DNA of 50,816 bases from Candidatus Firestoneibacteriota bacterium (GTDB lineage Bacteria; Oederibacteriota; D2-FULL-39-29; CAIOVX01), in NCBI GenBank assembly GCA_903916325.1, contig CAIWWK010000098.1:1-50816 (forward strand), read 5' to 3'. The notes below the pieces were generated by a model. That model saw nothing but the letters and a program-made list of their open reading frames with translations. It had not been told where the DNA came from and did not search any database. The translations under genes and the position numbers were made by a program. Of the stretch, positions 1 to 6,752 are shown piece after piece (the first letter of the stretch is position 1; every line of letters begins with the position of its first letter).

Positions 1-264
1 GTTCCGCACTCCGGCCTGCGCGGCAAGGTGAAAGACATACTGCGCTCTCTTAAGAAGTTTCGAAAGATCTGTTTTCAGGATATCGCCGCGGTAAAAAGTG
101 AATTTTTCATATTTTTTAAGCAAACTGATATTTGTCTTTTTCAGGTTTTCATGGTAGTAAGGCGAGAAATTATCCAAACCTGTCACGCAATGCCCGCCGG
201 CAAGCAATTTTTCTGAAAGCGCCGAACCTATGAAACCCGCAGCCCCGGTAACCACGCAATTCAT
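1..264 (-). CDS. NAD-dependent nucleotide-sugar epimerase/dehydratase (extended SDR), N-terminal part
   Basis: The first 88 residues of an extended short-chain dehydrogenase/reductase; the rest lies beyond the window start. The protein opens MNCVVTGAAGFIGSALSEKL, with the GxxGxxG NAD-binding loop at residues 7-13 and the FIG signature. Near the cut end it has YVFHLAAQAGVRN, typical of UDP-sugar 4-epimerases and UDP-glucuronate epimerases. Such enzymes convert nucleotide sugars for surface polysaccharide in the cytoplasm; the exact substrate cannot be told from this piece. Its ATG overlaps the TGA of the upstream flippase-like gene by 4 bp (ATGA), so it is the last visible gene of the nusB-galU-flippase operon. 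With galU two genes upstream, a role in UDP-sugar metabolism is a reasonable inference. Confidence 0.85.
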   Translation of the reverse strand, partial: MNCVVTGAAGFIGSALSEKLLAGGHCVTGLDNFSPYYHENLKKTNISLLKKYEKFTFYRGDILKTDLSKLLKRAQYVFHLAAQAGVRN

Positions 265-1274
265 GATTTCTCCTTCTCACGCGTTGCGCCGAGAATATCC
301 CCGAACTTTAAACTCTCTTTTATAAGGAAATACCAGCCGGCAAGCGTAAGTACCGCAAAGACCATGAAATTGCTCACAAGCGAAAAGCTCAAGGCGTCCG
401 GCTGGCCGACATTGTACCAGGAGAGGCAGTATATTGCGAAGAACTGCGTCGTGCCTACACCACCAGGAGAAGGCGGAATCACGACCCCGAGAGTCATTAC
501 TATAAAAACAAAGAAGGAGGAAACCGGGGTTAAGTTTATTCCGAACGCCAGCATCATAAGGTAGGTCATAAGGCCGGAGAGACACCACTGCCCGAGCGAA
601 ACTATAAATATTTTCGCGGCATTCCACGGGTCGTCAAGGGGACGCAAACCCTCGGCAAAAGAAATGACAAGACCGGAAATTCTTTCCGCTGCCTGCTTTG
701 AGAAAATCCCGGCGGCCTTTCCGGCATATTTTGCGGCTTGCGCCGTCCAGAATTTTACAGCCAAAAGCGCAGTGAGTATTCCTATGAAACCGGCCGCCGT
801 AGTAATGAACCCGGCGAGCATGATGCCGGAACTTTTGAAAACTATTCCGCGCTCAACCGGCGACGCGAGGGCAATTACGACAAGGAAGAAGATCAGCGCG
901 AGAAAATCAAAAACCCTTTCCAGTATTATGGTGCCGAAAGTCCGGCTCACATTCACGCTATCGCTCTTGCCTATGATAAAAGCCCTTGCAACTTCACCGA
1001 GTTTGGCCGGAAAGATATTATTCGCCATAATACCGATAAGGATGGAAGAAAGGCGGCCGCGGAAGGAAGGAATCCGGCCGGGCCTGAAAATCAGCCCCCA
1101 CCTGTAGGTTCTAACGACAATATAGAGAGCAAGCGCAGCCATTGACGGGATAATATAGATGTAGTCGGCTTTTTGGAAAGCGGCAAGAACGTCAGAAAGG
1201 TTAACACCCTTAAAAGCGAAATAGAGAAAAGCGCCCCCGATAACAACACTCAGGAAAAGGTTCAGCTTTTTCAT
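261..1274 (-). CDS. Flippase-like / lysylphosphatidylglycerol synthase TM-region family membrane protein
   Basis: A 337-residue polytopic inner-membrane protein of the LPG_synthase_TM family (UPF0104, AglD-like), with about eight hydrophobic segments. The conserved region around residues 110-125 contains SRTFGTIILERVFD, and a later loop carries PPSPGGVGTTQ; both are typical of the family. Members occur as the membrane half of MprF or as stand-alone proteins near glycosyltransferase and nucleotide-sugar genes, where they are thought to move lipid-linked substrates. It has no soluble catalytic domain. It starts 4 bp inside galU (ATGA overlap) and overlaps the next epimerase by 4 bp, so translation is probably coupled. 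The placement between galU and an epimerase suggests a part in envelope glycan assembly, but the transported substrate is unknown. Confidence 0.8.
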   Translation of the reverse strand: MKKLNLFLSVVIGGAFLYFAFKGVNLSDVLAAFQKADYIYIIPSMAALALYIVVRTYRWGLIFRPGRIPSFRGRLSSILIGIMANNIFPAKLGEVARAFIIGKSDSVNVSRTFGTIILERVFDFLALIFFLVVIALASPVERGIVFKSSGIMLAGFITTAAGFIGILTALLAVKFWTAQAAKYAGKAAGIFSKQAAERISGLVISFAEGLRPLDDPWNAAKIFIVSLGQWCLSGLMTYLMMLAFGINLTPVSSFFVFIVMTLGVVIPPSPGGVGTTQFFAIYCLSWYNVGQPDALSFSLVSNFMVFAVLTLAGWYFLIKESLKFGDILGATREKEKS

Positions 1275-2137
1275 AGCCGCCTGAGATAATCCCGCAGTTT
1301 CCTCCCGACTTCTTTGTCCCGCAGGGCATATTCAATTGAGGCCTTCATGTAGCCGAGCTTGTCGCCTGTATCATACCTTTTGCCTTCAAGCTTGACCGCG
1401 TAAACAGGTTTTTCGCGGCAGACTGCCTTAATAGCGTCTGTGAGTTGTATCTCGCCGTTCTTACCGCTCTTGACCGTGCCGAGAGCGGATAGGACATCAG
1501 GGGTCAGGATGTATCTGCCGATTATTCCGAGGTTAGATGGAGCTTCTCTGCGCGAGGGTTTTTCCACGAGGTCTTCTACCCTGAAAACGTTCCCGCCCAG
1601 GCTTTTCCCTTTGATGATGCCATAGTTTGAAACCTGATCGCCCGGCACCTCAACCACCCCGAAAACAACACCCGGGAATTCGGAGTATACCTTCTTGAGT
1701 TGTTCAATGCCGCTGGACTTTACGTTGTAGATGAGATCGTCCGCCAGAAAGACCGCGAAGGGTTCGCTGCCGATAGCCGACCTTGCGCAGTAAACAGCGT
1801 GCCCCAGGCCCAGGGGTTGCTTCTGTCTGACATAAAATATGTCCACCATTTTGGCCACCTGCTCGACTGTGTCAAGCAGTTTTTTATATCCACGCTTCTT
1901 CAGGTAGTACTCAAGCTCAAACGATTTGTCAAAATGGTTCTCAATTGCCTGTTTTCCCCTGCCGGTAACAAGCACTATGTCCTCAATGCCGGCGTCAACA
2001 GCTTCTTCAATTATATATTGTATGGCCGGTTTGTCAAAAATAGGAAGCATCTCTTTTGGCTGGGCTTTCGTCGCGGGCAAGAACCTGGTTCCAAGCCCCG
2101 CCGTAGGTATGACCGCTTTTTTTATTACGAATCTCAC
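1271..2137 (-). CDS. galU: UTP--glucose-1-phosphate uridylyltransferase
   Basis: Makes UDP-glucose from UTP and glucose-1-phosphate in the cytoplasm, feeding envelope polysaccharide and sugar-nucleotide pathways. The 288-residue length is normal. Residues 14-18 are GLGTR of the nucleotidyltransferase signature, followed by FLPATK and KEMLP. A metal-binding FLADD motif lies near residue 130, and EKPSRREAPSNLGIIGRY and GEIQLTDAI follow as in GalU. The start is GTG at 2137, right after the nusB stop; its Shine-Dalgarno GGAGG lies inside the last nusB codons (GGAGGCAAGTAAGTG). It overlaps the downstream flippase-like gene by 4 bp. Function is secure from the motifs. Confidence 0.95.
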   Translation of the reverse strand: MRFVIKKAVIPTAGLGTRFLPATKAQPKEMLPIFDKPAIQYIIEEAVDAGIEDIVLVTGRGKQAIENHFDKSFELEYYLKKRGYKKLLDTVEQVAKMVDIFYVRQKQPLGLGHAVYCARSAIGSEPFAVFLADDLIYNVKSSGIEQLKKVYSEFPGVVFGVVEVPGDQVSNYGIIKGKSLGGNVFRVEDLVEKPSRREAPSNLGIIGRYILTPDVLSALGTVKSGKNGEIQLTDAIKAVCREKPVYAVKLEGKRYDTGDKLGYMKASIEYALRDKEVGRKLRDYLRRL

Positions 2138-2581
2138 TTACTTGCCTCCATTGTCATGCTTAATTATATCCTTGTCTTTCTTGATCTTGTCCAATATGCC
2201 GTTTACGAATTTGCTTGATTCCTTGCCGCTGTAATCCTTGGCTATCTCAATAGCTTCGTTGATAGTCACGGCTACAGGGATCTCGTCACGGAACACAAGT
2301 TCATAAACCGCGGACCTTATGATGTTTCTGTCAACGCTCGCTATCCTGGAAAAATCCCAGTTCTTGAGCCTTTCTTTGATGAGCGCGTCTATCTTTTCAA
2401 GGTTTTCCAGCGTGCCTTTCGCAAGCTGGTAGGCAAAATCTTTTATTTCAGGGTTCTCATCCTGATTCTCGAGGAAATCCTTCCTGCAGTCCTCCAAAGT
2501 TAAAGGCTTCTCGTCCTTTCCCAGATCAATCTGGAAGAGTATCTGCAAGGCAAGTTCTCTTCCTCTGCGCCGGTCGCCCAT
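2138..2581 (-). CDS. nusB: Transcription antitermination factor NusB
   Basis: A 147-residue all-helical RNA-binding protein that, with NusE (S10), recognises boxA RNA in rRNA antitermination complexes. The sequence opens with GDRRRGRELALQILFQIDLG, the arginine-rich helix that contacts boxA. It ends with the conserved VAVTINEAIEIAKDYSGKES and FVNGILDKI. Start is ATG at 2581 behind AAGGA. In many bacteria nusB follows ribH, as here, but a 244-bp gap full of repeats and palindromes separates the two genes. It is not clear whether nusB is served by the rib promoter or by its own; I see no convincing promoter in the gap. Confidence 0.95.
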   Translation of the reverse strand: MGDRRRGRELALQILFQIDLGKDEKPLTLEDCRKDFLENQDENPEIKDFAYQLAKGTLENLEKIDALIKERLKNWDFSRIASVDRNIIRSAVYELVFRDEIPVAVTINEAIEIAKDYSGKESSKFVNGILDKIKKDKDIIKHDNGGK

Positions 2582-2615
2582 ATTTTTCCTTATACGAAAA
2601 TCGCGTCTTTTAAAA

Positions 2616-2642
2616 GTTTATAAGGTTCTTAAGGTTTATGAG
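2616..2642 (+). repeat. Three-unit 9-nt imperfect tandem repeat (GTTTATAAG type)
   Basis: Three adjacent 9-nt units read on the plus strand: GTTTATAAG, GTTCTTAAG, GTTTATGAG. They lie just upstream of nusB, in the ribH-nusB gap, antisense to the flanking genes. The same unit recurs in opposite orientation at 2790-2842, so the two could pair in a transcript spanning the gap. Unit identity and spacing are read directly; function is unknown. Confidence 0.75.
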
Positions 2643-2645
2643 CCT

Positions 2646-2665
2646 CCCCGGCCTAAAGTCCGGGG
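2646..2665. repeat. Small palindrome (CCCCGG/CCGGGG)
   Basis: A six-base-pair GC stem, CCCCGG and CCGGGG, closes an 8-nt centre. It lies 41 bp from a second palindrome with a similar GC-rich stem and a shared flank (ACACCCCG on the minus strand). Neither is followed by a T-run, so they are not ordinary terminators. They look like REP-type dispersed palindromes, which only a genome-wide count could confirm. Confidence 0.55.
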
Positions 2666-2693
2666 TGTCTCTGCTGTATTGTAAACATTATTC

Positions 2694-2739
2694 GTGCCAA
2701 ATTCATCCCCGCCATGAATGGCGGGGTGTTCTTTGGCAC
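2694..2739. repeat. Nested palindrome in the ribH-nusB gap
   Basis: Two perfect inverted repeats are nested. The outer arms GTGCCAAA (2694-2701) and TTTGGCAC (2732-2739) enclose inner arms CCCCGCCAT (2707-2715) and ATGGCGGGG (2718-2726) around a 2-nt centre. As RNA or DNA this makes an 8-bp plus 9-bp stem with unequal internal loops. There is no T-run on either side. It may be a dispersed REP-like element or a processing site between rib and nusB transcripts. Confidence 0.7.
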
Positions 2740-2747
2740 AAGCGCAT

Positions 2748-2842
2748 AAAGTTTGTAAGGTAAGGTCAAAACCAAAACTGAGCACTATACACCTTACAAA
2801 CCTTACAAACTTTTTTTCTTTTACCTTACAAACTTTTATAAA
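2748..2842. repeat. 9-nt array with inverted partner overlapping the ribH stop codon
   Basis: On the minus strand the ribH stop codon sits inside a run of units TTTATAAAA, GTTTGTAAG, then after a short A-rich break GTTTGTAAG, GTTTGTAAG. Facing it on the plus strand is GTTTGTAAGGT. The arms 2748-2761 and 2800-2813 are a perfect 14-bp inverted repeat with a 38-nt loop. Positions 2818-2842 are identical to 4764-4788 after ribE. So the 3' end of ribH and its downstream gap form one repeat-derived structure. Confidence 0.8.
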
Positions 2843-3290
2843 GATTTACCATCTCTATCGCCGACATCGCGGCTTCCGCGCCCTTATTCCCTGATTTTGT
2901 TCCCGCGCGTTCAATTGCCTGCTCAAGGTTCTCCGTGGTAAGCACTCCAAAAACCACAGGTATTCCGCTCTCCATCGCCGCTGCTGCCACGCCTTTTGAA
3001 ACTTCGGCGGCAATGTATTCATTGTGGGTGGTGCTTCCCTTGATAATAGCCCCAAGACAGATGACTGCGTCGTACTTTTTGCTCTTCGCTAGCTTGCTTG
3101 CAACGTAGGGTATCTCAAAAGCGCCCGGGACCCAATAGATGCCTATATCCTTATCGTCGCCGTCGTGCCTTTTTATGGCGTCAACCGCTCCTTCAAGGAG
3201 TTTTCCCGTAATAAACTCGTTGAACCTGCTGACTACTATACCAAATTTGCAACCTTTTGCAATCAATTTCCCTTCATATACCTTTGCCAT
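2826..3290 (-). CDS. ribH: 6,7-dimethyl-8-ribityllumazine synthase
   Basis: Condenses 5-amino-6-ribitylaminouracil with 3,4-dihydroxy-2-butanone 4-phosphate to give lumazine, the substrate of riboflavin synthase; these proteins form 60-meric or pentameric shells. Length (154 residues) is normal. Visible motifs are [15 protein letters not shown] near residue 21, PGAFEIP at 55-61, and KGSTTHNEY with the catalytic histidine at residue 89. ATG at 3290 follows a strong AAAGGAGG. It is the last rib gene of the FMN-riboswitch operon. A 165-bp spacer carrying 8-nt repeats separates it from ribBA, and its stop codon lies inside a 9-nt repeat array. Confidence 0.96.
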   Translation of the reverse strand: MAKVYEGKLIAKGCKFGIVVSRFNEFITGKLLEGAVDAIKRHDGDDKDIGIYWVPGAFEIPYVASKLAKSKKYDAVICLGAIIKGSTTHNEYIAAEVSKGVAAAAMESGIPVVFGVLTTENLEQAIERAGTKSGNKGAEAAMSAIEMVNLYKSL

Positions 3291-3361
3291 ATTTCCTCCT
3301 TTAAAAGGTGATTAAAATGATTTGTAAAAAGCGATTACGCAGATTAAATAAGGCAGTTTTT

Positions 3362-3445
3362 GCGCGTCCGAGCATCCGCGCATCTGAGCATCCAAATGTT
3401 CTACGCCTTTAGGCCTCCAACCATCTAACCTTCCAACCCTCCATC
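3362..3445. repeat. 8-nt imperfect tandem repeats between ribBA and ribH
   Basis: Two blocks with an exact 8-nt period. Block one (3362-3393) reads GCGCGTCC, GAGCATCC, GCGCATCT, GAGCATCC. Block two (3414-3445) reads CCTCCAAC, CATCTAAC, CTTCCAAC, CCTCCATC. The unit differs in sequence and length from the 9-nt arrays in the neighbouring rib gaps. No reading frame or promoter is apparent in this spacer. Confidence 0.75.
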
Positions 3446-3455
3446 AAAGGCTACA

Positions 3456-4667
3456 CTATATATGCAGAAAGTGTCCCATCTTTTTCTGCTTAGTCCTCAG
3501 GTACTTCGCATTGACCGCGTTAGGCTTGATCTCTATCGGGACCCTCTCAACAACCTTCAGGCCGTAACCTTCAAGCCCGACTATCTTTCTCGGGTTATTT
3601 GTCAGCAGGCGCAGGTTCTTAATTCCAAGATCGCAGAGTATCTGCGCCCCAATCCCATAATCGCGCAGGTCAGGCTTGAACCCGAGTTTTACATTGGCCT
3701 CGACGGTATCATAACCCTGGTCCTGCAGGGCATAGGCTTTTAGTTTATTGATTAATCCTATCCCCCTACCCTCCTGCCTCATATATACAATCGCTCCGGC
3801 TCCTTCCTTTGAGATTATTCGCATCGCATCTTCCAGCTGGTCGCCGCAATCGCACCTATAACTTCCCAGGATGTCTCCTGTGAGGCACTCGGAATGCATT
3901 CTTACCAGCACGCTCTTCTCTTTTGAAATATCCCCGAGTACGAGCGCAATGGGAAAATCGTGGTCCGCCAGGTTCTCATATGCGATAGTGCGCCACTTTC
4001 CGTACTTATTCGGAATCACCGTTTCCACGGCTCTCTTAATGAATTTCTCGTTCTTGCGCCTGTATTCTATAAGCTCAGCAACGGATATTATCTTCAAACC
4101 ATGTTTTCTGGCGTAAGGAATAAGATCAGGGAGCCTTGCCATAGTCCCGTCTTCTTTCATTATTTCGCAGATCACCCCCGCCGGATAAAGCCCTGCCATT
4201 TTCGAAAGATCGACCGAAGCCTCCGTCTGTCCCGCGCGTTTTAATACTCCTCCAATATTCGCCCTCAGGGGGAAAATGTGTCCGGGGCGGACCAGATCCG
4301 CCGGTTTAGTTTTCTTGCTAACAAGGTCTATTATGGTTTTGGCCCTGTCGGCCGCCGAGATGCCGGTAGTGGCGCCGTGCTTAGCGTCAACCGAGACGGA
4401 GAAAGCCGTCTGGTGCATTGAGGTGTTATCGCAGACCATATCGGGCAGCTCAAGTTCGTCGAGCCTCTCGCCTTCAAGCGGGACGCAGATGAGCCCCCTG
4501 CCGTATTTCGCCATGAAATTCACTTTGTCCGGAGTTATCTTCTCCGCGGCAAGGACCAGGTCACCTTCGTTCTCGCGGTCCTCGTCATCTATAACGATAA
4601 CGAATTTGCCCTTCCGTATGTCTGCGACTGCCTCGGGGATTGTTGCTAATACTGTTTTCTTTGGCAT
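3456..4667 (-). CDS. ribBA: Bifunctional 3,4-dihydroxy-2-butanone-4-phosphate synthase / GTP cyclohydrolase II
   Basis: Supplies both precursors of riboflavin: the four-carbon unit from ribulose-5-phosphate and the pyrimidine from GTP. The N-terminal half (about 1-200) has the [10 protein letters not shown] acidic loop at residues 27-36 and HTEASVDL-like QTEASVDL. The C-terminal half (about 205-400) has the zinc-binding HSECLTGD...RCDCGDQL region and [11 protein letters not shown], typical of active GTP cyclohydrolase II. The 403-residue length suits the fused form. ATG at 4667 has AGGA upstream. It lies between ribE and ribH, separated from each by repeat-filled spacers of 114 and 165 bp, unusually loose for this otherwise compact genome. 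Confidence 0.96.
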   Translation of the reverse strand: MPKKTVLATIPEAVADIRKGKFVIVIDDEDRENEGDLVLAAEKITPDKVNFMAKYGRGLICVPLEGERLDELELPDMVCDNTSMHQTAFSVSVDAKHGATTGISAADRAKTIIDLVSKKTKPADLVRPGHIFPLRANIGGVLKRAGQTEASVDLSKMAGLYPAGVICEIMKEDGTMARLPDLIPYARKHGLKIISVAELIEYRRKNEKFIKRAVETVIPNKYGKWRTIAYENLADHDFPIALVLGDISKEKSVLVRMHSECLTGDILGSYRCDCGDQLEDAMRIISKEGAGAIVYMRQEGRGIGLINKLKAYALQDQGYDTVEANVKLGFKPDLRDYGIGAQILCDLGIKNLRLLTNNPRKIVGLEGYGLKVVERVPIEIKPNAVNAKYLRTKQKKMGHFLHI

Positions 4668-4688
4668 AGACCGTCCTGTCCTCTAAGA

Positions 4689-4788
4689 GTTTGTAAGGTT
4701 TATAAGGTAAATACGAACCCTGCTTAACAGACTTTATATACCTTATAAACCTTATGAACTTTGCTTTTACCTTACAAACTTTTATAAA
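4689..4788. repeat. 9-nt repeat arrays forming a long inverted repeat after ribE
   Basis: From the ribE stop codon on the minus strand the sequence runs TTTATAAAA, GTTTGTAAG, an 11-nt break, GTTCATAAG, GTTTATAAG, GTATATAAA, GTCTGTTAA. On the plus strand GTTTGTAAG, GTTTATAAG faces it. The 21-nt arms 4689-4709 and 4739-4759 pair with two mismatches around a 29-nt loop. The stretch 4764-4788 is identical to 2818-2842 after ribH. Confidence 0.8.
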
Positions 4789-5417
4789 AGAAACCCCTTC
4801 TCTTTTAAAAACTTCTCGTCAATCTCCCTCTTATTCCCCTTCGCTTTAAGGACATATTTTACAAGCATATCCGTTTCAATATTGACAATATCGCCTTCCT
4901 TCAGCGAAATAAGCGTAGTTTCCTTCAAGGTATGGGGGATAATGTTCAAAACAAACGCGTCAGGTTTAAGTTCCATTATGGTGAGACTGACCCCGTTTAC
5001 CGCAACAGACCCTTTATGAACCATATAGACGAGCAGCTCGTCCGCCACGGCTATCTCTATGGCCGCCGCCGAAGAGTTCTTTGACAGGCGCCGGACGCTT
5101 CCCGTCCCGTCCACGTGCCCCGCCACAAAATGCCCGTCGAACCTGCCGTCGGCCCTCATCGCTCTTTCCAGATTAACCTCGCTCCCGCTTTTCAGGAGCC
5201 TGAGGTTAGTCGCGGCAAGAGTGGCTTTTGTCGCTTCAACCGTGAATTTCCGGCCGCCGAAAGCTACCGCCGTCAGGCAGGCTCCGTTAACGGCTACGCT
5301 CTTTCCAATTGAGATATCAGAACTAATGAGCGGGGCGGATATCTCAATAAGGATATTATCGCCGGAAGCTTTTATCCCGTCCACGCGGCCTATTTCTTCA
5401 ATTATTCCGGTAAACAC
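4782..5417 (-). CDS. ribE: Riboflavin synthase, alpha chain
   Basis: Dismutates two lumazine molecules to riboflavin and the ribitylaminouracil precursor. The 211-residue protein shows the two lumazine-binding repeats: the first opens with MFTGIIEEIG, and the second (from about residue 98) begins HFVAGHVDGTG and ends near LNIIPHTLKETTL. The start is GTG at 5417 behind GGAGGG. It is 24 bp downstream of ribD. Its last codons (CTT TTA TAA) run into the repeat array that fills the gap before ribBA. Some organisms call this gene ribC. The C-terminal tail after residue 195 is lysine-rich and not conserved. Confidence 0.95.
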   Translation of the reverse strand: MFTGIIEEIGRVDGIKASGDNILIEISAPLISSDISIGKSVAVNGACLTAVAFGGRKFTVEATKATLAATNLRLLKSGSEVNLERAMRADGRFDGHFVAGHVDGTGSVRRLSKNSSAAAIEIAVADELLVYMVHKGSVAVNGVSLTIMELKPDAFVLNIIPHTLKETTLISLKEGDIVNIETDMLVKYVLKAKGNKREIDEKFLKEKGFLL

Positions 5418-5441
5418 TATTCCCTCCGACTGATTACAACG

Positions 5442-6521
5442 CTAAAATCTTCCCTCAACAAGGATGTCATCTCCCGATATCGAGTATTTCACATCCTTAA
5501 GTTTAATGGAATCCTTCATTTTCCTGATTCCGATATCTCCGGTAAGGCCCAGCCCCCTGCCGCAAAATTTTGGCGCTATAAAAATAACGGCTTTATCGGC
5601 AAGTTTTTCTTTCATTAAACCCGTGAGGATCCGGCTTCCGCCTTCTGCAAGCACCGACGAGATTCCGTAGGCAGGAAGCTTAAGCATAAGGTCTTTAAGG
5701 TCAAGCAGTCCGCCTTTCATCTTTACCGTGAGCAGGATAACGCCTTTGTTCCTGAAGGCGCGCTTTCTGCTTTCACCTGCCTTCCTGGAAACTGCTATTA
5801 TCGTGCCTTCTCCCGCGATTTTCGCGGAAAGCGGGGTTTTCAAGAGCGGGTCAACAACTATCCTTACGGGATTTCGTCCCTTCACAAGACGAACCGAAAG
5901 TTCCGGGTCGTCCGCAAGCACCGTATTTACGCCTACCATTACCGCGTCATTAAGCGCCCTTAGCCCGTGGACTCTCCGCCTGCTTTCAAGGCAGGAAATC
6001 CATTTTGAATCGCCCCCGGAAGCCGCAATATTTCCGTCCAGCGTGACAGCCGCCTTTATCGTTACAAGCGGGCGGCCGGCGGATACGCATTTAATATACG
6101 GGGCATTAATCTCCCTGCAAGCAGACTCCTGCCCTGACTCGGCAACTTTCACGCCTCTTTTCCTCAAAAATTCTATCCCTTTGCCCGAGACTTTTGGGTT
6201 CGGGTCTCTCATGCCTATTACAACCTTCTTTATTCCGGCCTCGGCCAGCCGCTCCGCGCAGGGCCTGGTTTTTTTTCCGGAAAACCAGACACAGGGTTCA
6301 AGAGTAACGTAGGCAGTCGCCCCCCGGGCTCTCTTGCCTGCCTTTTTAAGCGCCATCGCCTCGGCGTGATCTTTGCCGAAGGCCGCGTGGAAACCTCTGG
6401 AGATTACTCTTCCGCCTTTAACGAGCACGCAGCCGACAAGAGGATTTGTCCTGGTACGGCCTTCTCCGAGGAGAGCCTCCTTTATGGCGAGAGCTATGTA
6501 TTTGCCGTGTTTGTTGTCCAT
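5442..6521 (-). CDS. ribD: Bifunctional diaminohydroxyphosphoribosylaminopyrimidine deaminase / reductase
   Basis: Carries out the deamination and ribosyl reduction steps of riboflavin synthesis. The deaminase domain (about 1-145) has the zinc site HAEAMA and LEPC...C; the reductase domain (about 150-359) has TLDGNIA and VEGGSRIL-like AEGGSRIL. I place the start at ATG 6521, giving MDNKHGKYIALA, preceded by AGGGA. The open frame runs on to 6566, but that extension overlaps the riboswitch terminator hairpin and cannot be the usual start. The usual CSHxGRTPPC after the zinc motif is here CVWFSGKKTRPC. The two zinc cysteines remain, but the conserved histidine and threonine-proline pair are changed, which is odd though probably tolerated. 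Confidence 0.94.
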   Translation of the reverse strand: MDNKHGKYIALAIKEALLGEGRTRTNPLVGCVLVKGGRVISRGFHAAFGKDHAEAMALKKAGKRARGATAYVTLEPCVWFSGKKTRPCAERLAEAGIKKVVIGMRDPNPKVSGKGIEFLRKRGVKVAESGQESACREINAPYIKCVSAGRPLVTIKAAVTLDGNIAASGGDSKWISCLESRRRVHGLRALNDAVMVGVNTVLADDPELSVRLVKGRNPVRIVVDPLLKTPLSAKIAGEGTIIAVSRKAGESRKRAFRNKGVILLTVKMKGGLLDLKDLMLKLPAYGISSVLAEGGSRILTGLMKEKLADKAVIFIAPKFCGRGLGLTGDIGIRKMKDSIKLKDVKYSISGDDILVEGRF

Positions 6522-6534
6522 TTTCCCTGATAAC

Positions 6535-6564
6535 AAAAAAGCCTTGCCCCTTTCAGGGCAAGGC
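6535..6564 (-). terminator. Intrinsic terminator of the FMN riboswitch
   Basis: On the minus strand GCCTTGCCC and GGGCAAGGC form a perfect 9-bp stem (6541-6564) with a 6-nt loop, followed by six T residues (6540-6535). It lies between the FMN aptamer and the ribD start. Its 5' arm contains TGCCCTGAA, the exact complement of the first strand of the aptamer, so it can be sequestered when FMN is absent. Confidence 0.93.
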
Positions 6565-6586
6565 ATAAGAGATGCAAAAAGAAAAA

Positions 6587-6700
6587 CCCTCTTCTATCCG
6601 GACTTTAACCGTCGGCACCGGAATTTCACCGGTTCAGTCCGTCACGGTGACGGAGTAGCGGGCTTTACCGCCGGTAGGGAATCTCACCCTGCCCTGAAGG
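6587..6700 (-). promoter_or_regulatory. FMN riboswitch (RFN element) controlling the rib operon
   Basis: The RNA read from 6700 down to 6587 shows the RFN core in order: CAGGGTGAGATTCCC, ACCGGCGGTAAAGCCCGC, a variable GTCACCGTGAC stem, GGTGAAATTCCGG, GCCGACGGTTAAAGTCCGGA and a purine-rich end. FMN binding folds the P1 stem. The 5' P1 strand (6690-6698, RNA TTCAGGGCA) is perfectly complementary over 9 bases to the 5' arm of the downstream terminator (6552-6560). FMN should therefore free that arm and stop transcription, and low FMN should allow read-through into ribD-ribE-ribBA-ribH. The fold is recognised from consensus; the switching pair is read from the sequence. Confidence 0.96.
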
Positions 6701-6707
6701 TATTTAT

Positions 6708-6736
6708 ATTATATACTCTAAAATCCCGGAAGTCAA
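6708..6736 (-). promoter_or_regulatory. Sigma-70 type promoter of the riboflavin operon
   Basis: The minus strand carries TTGACT (6731-6736), a 17-bp spacer and TATAAT (6708-6713). Initiation would fall near 6701, so the transcript begins essentially at the first base of the riboswitch. The promoter sits in the 52 bp between the beta-helix gene and the aptamer. Confidence 0.88.
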
Positions 6737-6752
6737 GGCGCTCCGGCCACTG

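Noticed and set aside
738-1145. Overlapping plus-strand frames in the flippase gene region
   Set aside because: They are shadows of the minus-strand gene; they show no conserved motif and have no ribosome site.
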